A stretch of 64,000 nucleotides of DNA, from the NCBI RefSeq assembly GCF_029227915.1, contig NC_079888.1, forward strand, positions 4,723,001 to 4,787,000, written 5' to 3'. Under the pieces are notes generated by a model. The model was not told where the DNA came from. It made no database searches and was given only the letters and a program-made list of their open reading frames with translations. This document shows positions 9,693 through 26,071 of the stretch, one piece after another (position 1 is the first letter of the stretch; every line of letters starts with the position of its first letter). This DNA comes from Hydractinia symbiolongicarpus (lineage: Eukaryota > Cnidaria > Hydrozoa > Anthoathecata > Hydractiniidae). The translations under genes and the position numbers were made by a program.

Positions 9693-10706
9693 TCACATGC
9701 TTTTGTTTAACAACACTGCAACGAAGAATGTGATGAAGAAAATTTCAACATTAAATCTCAACATGGGAAGACCGTTTGAAGGGGCCGCCGTGGTTGTGGT
9801 GGTTGTTTTGGGGAACACTCGCGGTGGTCTCCATGGATAATTACCCGTTAAATCTGCCACTAACACAGCCCACACGCTCATCTCAAACCATTCTTGGTAA
9901 AATGCCCAATTTTCATATTTCTTCAATTTAAGTTTAGTTGGAACTTCGAAAACGTTGGTGCCATTGTCCACATAAGCTTTGATTCCAGCGCGTATGTCTG
10001 TCATGAAGTCAATATAATCCTGAACATCCTGTTTGTCACATCCATCAATAGCATTGGGATTATTGTTGTGTGTACAGATACCTTTTGTAAAATCTAAATT
10101 CAAAATTTCCCTTAATGATCTCTCCCATTCTTTGATATTAAAATCGGGAGCAATGTTAAAGAAAACTCTGTTTGGTACAACGATATCAGATATGTAAGCG
10201 AATTTGTGTTCACGCAAGATCAACACAATCATTCCTCTGCCATGATTGATACCATGATAGGTCATATCAACTGTGATATTTCCCAACTTAAGTTCATGCG
10301 TCAAGCCATCCCAGCTTTCATCTGGAATCACTTGTGTCGGTCCTGTGTTCGCTTTAATCCATTCGGTTGCTTCAGCATGAGCCAAGATTGTAGCATTATT
10401 GCCATTTTCTTTGAAAACCTTTCCTCCGCTTGTGTGATCCCAGTGATTGTGACTGTATATAAGGTACCTGATTGGCTCATTGGTGACTTTCTTGATTTCT
10501 TCGAGTAAAAGCACAGAGTGATTAGTGGAAATAGGTTCCACCACGATCACTCCTTTACCAGTGGCAACAAACATGGAGAAATATTCAGAGCCTTGATTGA
10601 ATGCCCACACACCGGGAACTAACTGTTTTGTTTCCAATTTCTCTCCATTTAAAGTGGAGCATTGAACTGCGAAAAACAGGAACAGGAGAAGGCTACTTCG
10701 TGTCAT
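9693..10706 (-). CDS. Secreted, probably GPI-anchored metallo-beta-lactamase-fold hydrolase, copy 3
   Basis: Predicted 337-residue protein in one exon. Residues 1-21 are a signal peptide. The zinc motif HNHWDH is at residues 86-91, with further ligands His155 (NHGRGM), Asp174 (AYISD) and His213 (THNNN), so both metal sites are complete. After the family motif YPWRP (290-294) comes a Thr-rich stretch and then a hydrophobic C-terminal segment (about residues 317-333) ending just before the stop. With the signal peptide this suggests a GPI anchor, or less likely a C-terminal membrane segment. The ATG lies 9 bases after a good acceptor (TTTTTTAG at 10716), and a donor (GAAG/GTAAGATT) at 11567 implies a 5' UTR intron, as in copy 1. 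Substrate unknown. Confidence 0.9.
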   Translation of the reverse strand: MTRSSLLLFLFFAVQCSTLNGEKLETKQLVPGVWAFNQGSEYFSMFVATGKGVIVVEPISTNHSVLLLEEIKKVTNEPIRYLIYSHNHWDHTSGGKVFKENGNNATILAHAEATEWIKANTGPTQVIPDESWDGLTHELKLGNITVDMTYHGINHGRGMIVLILREHKFAYISDIVVPNRVFFNIAPDFNIKEWERSLREILNLDFTKGICTHNNNPNAIDGCDKQDVQDYIDFMTDIRAGIKAYVDNGTNVFEVPTKLKLKKYENWAFYQEWFEMSVWAVLVADLTGNYPWRPPRVFPKTTTTTTAAPSNGLPMLRFNVEIFFITFFVAVLLNKSM

Positions 10707-10715
10707 TGCAAGTAC

Positions 10716-11567
10716 CTAAAAAACAAGAAACAAAATCCGGCTTTCAAGATTCCACACAAACATTTAGTCAGTTGTAGTATGATGTGCTCATTTGTGGCAT
10801 GTATTCCAGTATGATTGGTGAACAGAGAGTGCATTAAAACACAAGAAAGACAATTTTGGTGTTATTATACATGAACAACTGTTGTGTTAAATTTATTTGA
10901 ATTTCAAAAGAACTTCAAAAGAAGAAAAAAATGTGACTTGTATAGAAATGTTAATATAATCGAGTAGTCAATACCGTCCTCTTTAATTGAACAGTAAGTT
11001 GCAGCTTAGTGACACAATACAATTATACCCTCCTGCATTTAGCATTTCCATAGGTAAAATGCAAGCTTTTTAATTTTAATCGTCTTAATGCAATATATTC
11101 GAAAATTCCTAGGTTGATTATTATTTTAAAGATGCATCTAATTTTAGCAGCGGCTTTCACAGCGTGTGTAATATTCTTCGGCAGTAGGGTGTATCCGACA
11201 AGAGAATCTTTCTAGAAAAATATCATGAGTCATTCACGAGCCTGGGACCTAGATCACATGCATTAATAAGTCTTAATTGAAGAGTGTTAGTTTAAAGGTT
11301 TGTACGGCAATAGTTATCTAGAACGTTCTTTCAAAATAAAATTGTTTCAAAAGTCACAATGAGATGAATTTTGTAGTTTCTTACTAAGGCTTCGTTTACT
11401 TTTTGGTATTTTTGATCTGAAAACCCCGCTTACATGTTGTAATTTCTAATTTCCGTTGAAGTATTGTGGAGATCTTTAATTAAAGGTACGCATTACACAT
11501 GCCGCAAAATCAAAATAATTGGAAGAAATTGTTTACACTGCTAGGAAATAAAATCAGAAATCTTACC
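10716..11567 (-). other. Putative 5' UTR intron of metallo-beta-lactamase copy 3
   Basis: The minus-strand acceptor TTTTTTAG/GTACTTGCA lies directly before the ATG, and the donor GAAG/GTAAGATT lies about 850 bases upstream. No coding exon lies between. The shared layout with copy 1 supports one ancestral gene structure for the array. Confidence 0.45.
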
Positions 11568-11914
11568 TTCTACTCGACAACCAGCACCACGAGTGACAAT
11601 ACGCTCCAATAAAACATAAAACTCTGGAGATTACCTAAAGAGAAGCCTACTAAATATTTAAAATTATAACTAACATAATTTATGCAGTACGCATCTCTTT
11701 AAGCTGGCTCTGCTTCACTGAACCAAAAAAAGCTAAAAAGTGCGATGGCCTAGGTCATGGATAATTGTCTCGATAACTCCGTTCTTTACAATACCTTTTT
11801 ACTTAAACAAAAAGGTTTTCTTGATGATAATAATGTTATTATTCACTGCATTCCGGAAAAACTGCTGCAACAGCAACTTTGATCCGCTGCTAAACAACTA
11901 TTCTTTATTGAATT

Positions 11915-12005
11915 ACCTCGTTCCCAGGGTTTTTTGCTTTCTTGATATAAGAGATGACGGCGACGTCATATCAAAAGGCAAAAAACCCTAGGGAGGGGTT
12001 CCATC
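11915..12005. repeat. CCTGGGG-family fold-back element
   Basis: Left end ACCTCGTTCCCAGGGTTTTT pairs with right end AAAAACCCTAGGGAGGGGTT. The centre also pairs (GATGACG with CGTCATATC). A second end, CCCGGGGTCGAGGTTGACC, lies at about 12123. No coding capacity. Confidence 0.75.
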
Positions 12006-12323
12006 TGAACATCATGTTCGTCAGTAGAAAACTCAACACACACAATTTCTACAATTTAACGCTTAGACCACAAATTTGACCTCTTTTTAACAACGGTAAA
12101 TAAAACAAAAACCAAAGAGTCCCGGGGTCGAGGTTGACCAACTAGGCTACTTTTCAAAAAAGCGTTTAAAAATTAGATTCGCATACAAATGATTATGGGA
12201 TTTCACTGTCAAACCTTTTTCTTAAAAATTAAGCCTAACAACCTAAAAAATAATTTCAAATAAATAACGTGCGCGGCGTTTTTTTTATAAAAAACAATAA
12301 ATATAAGTTTTTAATTTTTTTTA

Positions 12324-12415
12324 GCCCGTTTAAGTCTCTCTCTGCCTGTCACACAAAATGGTACCGCAAGTAGCGAGACTCATGGAAAATCCGCGCAGTC
12401 CCGGCGTTGTTTTGA
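12324..12415. repeat. Dispersed repeat with GCCTGTCACACAAAATGG core
   Basis: This stretch resembles 21131-21256: AGCCCGTTTAAGTC..., then a CTGTCACRCAAAATGGTA core, then a run of AGCGAGA. The copy here ends near GGAAAATCCGCGCAG, where the other copy has the hairpin CCCGTGGATTTTCCACGGG. It is a partial copy of a repeated element of unknown class. Confidence 0.5.
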
Positions 12416-12852
12416 CCACTAACACGAAATAGACCAATCACGAGGCTCCATTTTCACTAATAACCAATCCAAGCCTTCTCTTCCTTAACATGCTGACGGG
12501 AAAAAAATACTATGATCGGACTACGCTTACGAAACCCATTTTGGTTTGAAAGTGTGAGATTTGTAGGTCTCCTTTTAATCTTTTTCTCTTTTAAGTACTT
12601 CGCATCTATAGGATTATTTATTTTCTGTATGTTTTCACATGTTAAGATGAATATTTCATCACGTTTTCTAGCCATGTATAAATCTTAAACAACCTAATTT
12701 TCAGATTTTGGCTAGCTACAAACGTAGATTTCGAGGTAGCGTACTAAAAAGAAGCCAGCTTTAGCCTTATTTATTTCTATTCTTTTAAAGTTTTCATTCA
12801 ATTTTGTATATTATTATTATTTATTTTTATGTTTGTGACTACCTAGCTACCT

Positions 12853-13050
12853 CTACAATCCCGGTCAAAAATAATGGCAGAAACACGTGTAGCAAGAGCA
12901 AGATAAGTACAAAGCCCCCTTTCCCCAGTATCAATGTTCAAAAGTTGTGCTAACACGTTTCCAAACATTGATAATGGGGGAGAGGGGATAGGAAAGGATT
13001 ATAGCGCACTTTTGTAGCTTACTGCCACTATATTTTGACCGGGATTGTAG
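12853..13050. repeat. 198-bp inverted-repeat element with CTACAATCCCGG termini
   Basis: The left end CTACAATCCCGGTCAAAAAT and the right end TATTTTGACCGGGATTGTAG are inverted copies, followed inward by TGGCAG and CTGCCA. The interior also pairs (CCCCAGTATCAATGTT with AACATTGATAATGGGGG), so the whole unit can fold back on itself. A longer element with the same terminal bases lies at 60593-60989. No open frame: a MITE-like non-autonomous DNA element. Confidence 0.8.
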
Positions 13051-13239
13051 CTCTGTCTACAATTGAAAGTACCAAAATGGAGTGTGACTAAACAAAATTC
13101 TTAATCCACACTTCTTTTCAGAGGAAGGTAGAAATCGGGTTTTTTTTCATACACAAAAACGTTAAAGCGGTAGATCTTTAAAATCACACCGCGTGTTTCA
13201 TTTACATTCCTACTTATTGATGTTTCGGAAAAAAATACC

Positions 13240-13315
13240 AGTTCACATTCTCGTCCCCAAACCTATTCGTATACCTATTTGTTTATCTCAAACAGCTCAA
13301 GGGACGAGAATGACC
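13240..13315. repeat. Palindromic element with CATTCTCGTCCC ends
   Basis: CATTCTCGTCCCC at about 13246 faces GGGACGAGAATG at about 13302, with AT-rich, partly pairing sequence between. The ends resemble the CCTGGGGACGAGG family but lack CCTGG, so this is either a decayed member or a related family. Confidence 0.5.
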
Positions 13316-13576
13316 AATTAAGTCATAACCTAAGAAGTTCCTACAAAAACATATTTTAGCGCAACAATTGATAATTCACTTGGTCCAAAGGCTTTACGCC
13401 CAAGTGAGGGTTCAGTTATTGCTTGAACAACTAATCGCAGTGTTTGTTCATATTTTGTAGCTTTCCCATATTCTTTCCCTATTCAACTACGAAAATCGCG
13501 TAAGCACAGCAATCGCTTAACTAGAGAACAGAACGCTAAGCAGGAAAATAGATTCAAACTTTAAAAGCCTTTGGCA

Positions 13577-13645
13577 TGACTCGACTGGGCTATGAATTTA
13601 AGACCTTCCGCACTGGAAGCAAACGCTCTACCAAAAGGCTAGCTT
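13577..13645 (-). repeat. tRNA-derived SINE-like sequence, reverse orientation
   Basis: On the minus strand it reads AGCCTTTTGGTAGAGCG (A-box-like), TTTGCTTCCAGTGCGGAAGG, then TCTTAAATTCATAGCCC (B-box-like). It shares the GGTAGAGCGTT and CGGAAG phrases with 6425-6510. The acceptor stem is not complementary, so it is not scored as a tRNA gene. Confidence 0.6.
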
Positions 13646-14164
13646 TAGTCAAAATAAAACGATGAAACAAAAGGATTGGAATCGGGTATAATTACGGAAT
13701 TGTTTTGGGTGAAAAGTGCTGTTAACATTCTTGCTACTAGAAATTTAAAATGCCTAAAAATGAACTAATCAAATTATGATTAAAAAAAAATATTTAAAAT
13801 AGCAATTACCGTGAAATGTTTTTCAAACTTAAATGAGGAATTGTTTTATGCTTATTTGCATAAGGTAAACAGACATCTTCGTATATCCCAGCCTGATTCT
13901 ATATTTTTTACCGCTTTTATGAAAACATCAACAAACTCACCATTACGAAGAACACAGACAAATCTCAAAATAGTTAGTTTTCACAATGATAATGTTCCGT
14001 GTTTTATTTACTTAGCGCTAATAGCATTTATAGCGCCACCCGCCCACCAACAAGCGTCCCATCCCAACTAATTAAAAGCGAGCACAGTATCTAATTGTTC
14101 AAAAATATTCTATGTAAAATTCACGTGACAAAAAAACTAACCAATAAACAGACGAGAATTAAAA

Positions 14165-20859
<6,695 letters not shown>

Positions 20860-21130
20860 GATTATCTTCACTGAAAGTAAATACTAATTATTTAATTATT
20901 CTAGGAAATAAATTAAGTAACCTGTATACAGCCAATTATAACAAGAATACATGCATTGGGAAATAATATATTTACTGTAACCATTCCAATTTCGTACGTC
21001 CTCTAATTTGTGAGGATCTGCAATTTTGTGAACAAAAACTGTACTTAATTTTTTCTAGTTTTTTCTGTGGCCTTCTGAATTTTCCTCTACTTTAGTACAA
21101 ATAACTCTACTTTAGTACAAATCACAAATC

Positions 21131-21256
21131 TATATTATAATGCCCGTATACGTCTGTGTCTGTCACGCAAAATGGTAGCTTAGCTGCGCAATAGCGAGAA
21201 GCACGCAATGCGGTATAAAAAGGACGGGCGAACCCGTGGATTTTCCACGGGCTAAC
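21131..21256. repeat. Dispersed repeat ending in CCCGTGGATTTTCCACGGG hairpin
   Basis: Starts near TATAATGCCCGTATACGTCT, passes a CTGTCACGCAAAATGGTAGC core and ends in the hairpin CCCGTGGATTTTCCACGGG followed by CTAACGACT. Partial relatives are at 12324-12415 (core) and near 55030 (GCCCGTGGAAAAATCCAC). It lies between the two CTSC genes; no open frame. Confidence 0.6.
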
Positions 21257-22002
21257 GACTATTCCTTCTAATTATTGACCAGTGGAAATTTATTAAATGG
21301 ACTTAAATAAGCGCATCAAGTGAAAATAAACTTTACCAGCAAAAATAAAAATAAACAGAACTTTTAATAAATCTAGATGGTTTTACAGTAAAACCCTTAC
21401 AGAGCAGGTACTTGTGGGACAAATAAAAATGTCTGCCTTATAGATGCCTGCTTTGAGAGTTTGATTTTTTAACCCCAAAAGGAGTATTGTTATAAGTAGA
21501 ATCTGATGAGGGGGATATGGATTGCAGGTTCTTTCAATAAGAATAATTTTTTTTCTAATTATTAGTGCAGTCCGGATACCTTTGAAAGTTATAATTGCCT
21601 CTAATTATTAGCACGAATCAAGAGTCGCCACAAAGTTGTCGTAAATTGTCATAAATTATCAGCTGGACTAGAAAAATTTATATCAAAAACTTTGCACAAA
21701 ATTACAATAATTACAGTGTTGAAAATATTTTATGGCTACCCGCTCAACCATGAGGTGTAAAACAATAATGTATAAATGATATATATAAAAAGTTTATAAT
21801 TACTATATTTTGTAACAAATTCATATTACTAAAAGGTGATAGTGATTTAAATAACCAAAAAAAATAAGAAATAGAATTTGATACCTAAAACATTTTACAT
21901 ATATTTTCAAATATAGCGTAGCTAAATAAAACACTTGAGTAAGCAAAACTCAACTAAGAGGTGCCTGAAATGCAAGTCAATGGAAGCACAGTAATGATTA
22001 TT
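21257..22002. other. Intergenic between CTSC copies, nothing recognised
   Basis: AT-rich sequence between the 5' side of CTSC-A and the 3' end of CTSC-B. No exon or RNA gene was found. The promoter of CTSC-A must lie somewhere above 20860, but no clear TATA or initiator can be chosen. Confidence 0.4.
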
Positions 22003-22194
22003 TAGGTACATACGGTTTATTTGGGCACATACAGTTTATTTGGGCATACGTACGATTTATTTGGGCACATACGGTTTATTTGGGCATACGTACGATTTAT
22101 TTGGGCACATACAGTTTATTTAGGCATACGTACGATTTATTTGGGCACATACAGTTTATTTGGGCATGCGTACGATTTATTTGGGCACATACGG
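22003..22194. repeat. 40-bp minisatellite overlapping the CTSC-B stop codon
   Basis: Exact 40-bp period: TTGGGCACATAC recurs at 22021, 22061, 22101, 22141 and 22181, alternating with TTTGGGCATACGTACGAT half-units of about 20 bp. On the coding strand each half-unit reads CCCAAATAAA. The last unit lies inside the final codons of CTSC-B, and its TAA is the gene's stop. Each unit also contains the polyadenylation hexamer AATAAA. Confidence 0.93.
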
Positions 22195-25100
22195 TTTGGC
22201 ATAAACAGCAATACTCTCAATAGCAATTTCATCGGTTCCTCTACGTATTCGAAAAAATCCATCCTCTCCCCAAGTTGTACCCCATGAATTTTTGACAATC
22301 CAAAACTTCTCGCCATTCTCGACACCGTATCCAACAATGAGTACGACATGATTGTTTATCTCAAAGGGATTGAACTTGTATCGTAAGCCTATGACATTGA
22401 AAAAGATTAATGCTAGTTTTGCAGTATGGCTATTCCAATTTATCAACTAAAAAATAACTAAAAAAAACAGTGTAAAAGAATCCAAAATAACACAAATGAT
22501 CAAAAACAAGAAATCCTATGCCTATAAAAAAAATACCCATTTAGAAAATACAACCCACAGGGCAATTTATCCACTGTAGATAAAGAAATTCTGGGATATG
22601 TCATTTAAGCAAGCAATTAACAAACAAAATAATTAATGTTAGTCCAGAACATCTGCCCCAAGTAGGACTGTGAGTATAACAGTGGTTCCAAGTATGACTG
22701 TCTCAGTTAAATATCCCACTAAAACAGGACAGAGTTAAACAGTGGTCTGAAGTTTGACTGATTGGTTTAAACACCAGACGTAAACAATTATTTGCCATTG
22801 CACCAATACAGTACAATGAAGTGTGAAGTAATAACATTTAAAAAAATGGAGATGGGGCACATCCGAAATTGTTTATTTCCTAATTTGTACAGTTAAAAAA
22901 GACCTTTCTTTAGTACCTTTATATTCTGCTCTTGTTGCTATAGAAACATAAGAAAACATGATATTTGTGGTGGGATATTTAATTATAAAAAAGATATATA
23001 CTTGTTAAAACTTGTGTGCTTTTCAACTAGCGCCTAATTAAATGTGAAGGTTAGCATGTTTATTTGTTGTTGTTGTTGTTGTTCTATTTTTTTAAAAGAC
23101 TATAAACACAATGTTCAAGAAGAGTATCAGGGGAAAAATCAAATCTCGAAGGAAGCTTGCTCTTATTAGAAAAAACATAAAAACATTACCTGTGTGGTGA
23201 TAGATACCACCTTTGTATGCAAACAGATCGTCATAAACTTCAATACTAACAGCTATTGGACCTTGCTTAACCAAATATGCTATCATTAGCGCTTCATTGC
23301 ACCCACCATAGAATCCTCCCACATAACCATAATCAGAAACATAAGTTCTCGTGCCTCCTTTCGAACGATCACACTTGGTATCGTTTCCAATATAGGGATA
23401 TGATTCTTCCGATATCACACCAAAATCTTGAGCATACATCCCAGAAATGAGATACGCCATACCTGTGTCAGTAAAGAATCCTTTTAACAGTGTATGCTCA
23501 GCTATCTTTAACAGTAGACAATAAAAACAAGCTACAATTTTAACATGCAACAACCTTCTCAATTTCTGGATTTCAAAAATCAAATCTATTAGAATTAATC
23601 TATGTTTGTCTCTTTATCAAGTACGATATTAATGTTTAAGCTTAAAACAATCATTTTTTTAACATAGAAGGTACTGTGAGCTTGAACTTGCATATTATCA
23701 AATTTGTTGACCTCACTTTTGTATTTCAATGGACTGGTGCTACTACACTACCAGTCAGGCGAAATAATTCCAATTAAATTGCTCTTTTTAAAAAGGTAAA
23801 AAGTCGAAACATAAAAACAATTTTTATACCTTTTCTAGTAAATAATGTCAAAAAATTTTCACAAAGCTTAACTCACGATAAAATTTTAAAGGAATTAAAT
23901 CTTTTTTAACAACTTATTACACCCTCAACAAACTTGAATCTAAAATTTTTGTGTACAAGCATCAGCTTCACAGTAACTTGCTTACCTCCCTCACAACCCT
24001 GCGAGTAAGCCGAACATGAAACAACGTTTTGTGTTGAAAACACAGGCTGCTTTGCATTGCCTGATTCAACTCGTACACGTGCTTCCAACATTGCCATCGA
24101 AGCAAAAGCATAACAGCTTCCACAAGTGCCCTGATTACGAATTGGTGATACAAAGTTTTGACCATTGACGTTACGCCAATCAAACTCAGTTGGGAAATTC
24201 GACACTAATTCTATGGCTTCAGTTGAAGGAACACTATAAAATATTAACAAATTAAACAATTTAAAGGTACACACTAAACATTTTACAACACGCATTGTCA
24301 ACAATTTCTAAGTTTGTCGTGGCCAATTTATTAAGTTGAAACATTAGCAATGACTAAATTAAAAAAATAAAACCACATGAAAGTGATCAATAAGATCTTC
24401 CCAACATATTTGCAATTTTTTACATATATGGTATTTTAGCTTACAGACAACATTTTCATTTGCATCCATCACAAAATGTGATTTCGTCATAATAACAAGT
24501 AAAAACTAGTAAGCAATTCACTTGTAAATCAATAACTTGCAACAAAATAAAACTAAACTTTCTGAAATTTTACGCACATTTGAACTCAAAGGTAGAACAC
24601 ACATAAAACATATGCAGTGCATTAGAAATGTATTTACCTAGGATGAACTCTAGCAAAACGCTTCAAACCTCCACTTCGCATGATCATATCTCTGATAGTA
24701 AAGTTCTGGTACTGTTCATAAGCACCAGCTTTCCAAGACGATTGTTGTTGATTGATTTCTTTCACAAACGCCTCACTCGTACCATACACCTGGCTGTAGT
24801 GTGGTCTTGTTAGATCAATTTGTTGTGAAATTTTCAAAGAATTCTTTTTCTGTAACTTGTTTCCTGAAAAATCAATGGACGAAAATAAATCTACATAAAA
24901 AACAAAATAAACAAACAAATACATAAATAAAAAGTGCAAACAAAATTAAATATAATAAGGAGTGAATCCTTGTGTACTTTTCAGAATTATAATTACAACC
25001 TATACTTTTTACATCTTCATTAACAATACAGCAGAAATTCAACGGTTTCAAAAACTAGAAAAGCCTTGCATTTTATAAAATGTTTTTATAATGCAAACAG

Positions 25101-26071
25101 AGGATAAACCAAAAAAAAATATAATGATCATTAAATTCTTTGTTTTATAAGTTCTCTGTCACAAATGATTAAGAGATGAAAAAAATCAGTAAAGTCTATC
25201 AAATTTATTGTATATAAAAGGTTTGTCAGAACACTTTATGCACATCAATACAATTTAGGTGTATAATAGGTGCACGGTCACTAGCATAAAACATAGAAGA
25301 AAACACACACCTTTGTAGCATCCCCAATTCGTAGGTGGAAAGACGTTATTCTTTAATACATCATGTGTCCATCCATTAAATGTTTTGTAACAATAACTAA
25401 CAGTTTTTGTAGGAGTCACATTCTCATAATATTGGAAAGCAAAATATCTTCTTTGATTGAGAATAATTTCAAATCTAAAATAAAAAAATAAATAAAGTTT
25501 AGTACTGAAATAATGTTGGCTTGCAATGCATACAACAAACAACTTTCATTTTCAAGCAACTAGACACAATATAAATAAAATACAACTTTTCATTGCATAT
25601 AACCAATTACTTGAATACAAGTTTTAACAATGAAGGGTGCTTCTAAAGAATATTACCTGCATTTGCAAAAACAAATTCTCACAAAGGACCCTAATTACTT
25701 ATGTTGAAAATCTAACGCAATACTAAAGTTTGAAGCTTTTCACCTGAATCTAACTTTCAATAAAAATAGACTTTGTATTATATATAGTACTTCCAAGAAA
25801 CATACCCTTGGTTGTATACCATGCTCCATGTGCCGATATTTCCATATTGATCCACAACGTTGTTTGGAAATAACAATTCAACCCGTAACACATTTTTTAT
25901 AGTAAAAGCTTTGGTGCAATTTATATCGTTACCAAACGTTGACTGTCCCAAAATTAATTCCCATTTCCCTAGGGTCTCTTCGTAGGTGCAGTTAGTTGGA
26001 ACATCACATAAAACAGACGTTGCCCAGGCAAGTATAAACCAAAGGTAAAAAGAACATTGTCCATGTTTCAT
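22177..26071 (-). CDS. CTSC: Cathepsin C (dipeptidyl peptidase 1), copy B
   Basis: Same enzyme family as copy A and in tandem with it. Six coding exons: 25806-26071, 25311-25474, 24638-24863, 23986-24233, 23190-23462, 22177-22388, giving 462 residues. All five intron positions and phases match copy A, and exons 4 and 5 have identical lengths (248 and 273 bp). The signal peptide ends at about residue 22, so Asp23 ([10 protein letters not shown]) would be the first exclusion-domain residue, as in human CTSC. Catalytic Cys259 ([10 protein letters not shown]), His406 ([11 protein letters not shown]) and Asn426 (VKNSWG) are present, and GGCNEAL keeps its Cys. As in copy A the human Cys321-Cys337 pair is missing. 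Introns are short (0.3-0.8 kb) and lack the tandem arrays seen in A. The last codons are part of a 40-bp minisatellite that supplies the stop and repeated AATAAA signals. Confidence 0.94.

Noticed and set aside
20860-20871. CTSC-A start at 20871
   Set aside because: That codon is GTG; the first in-frame ATG is at 20859 and gives a normal signal peptide.
22003-22194. CRISPR-like array because of regular 40-bp spacing
   Set aside because: Units are contiguous with no unique spacers, and the setting is an animal gene; it is a minisatellite.
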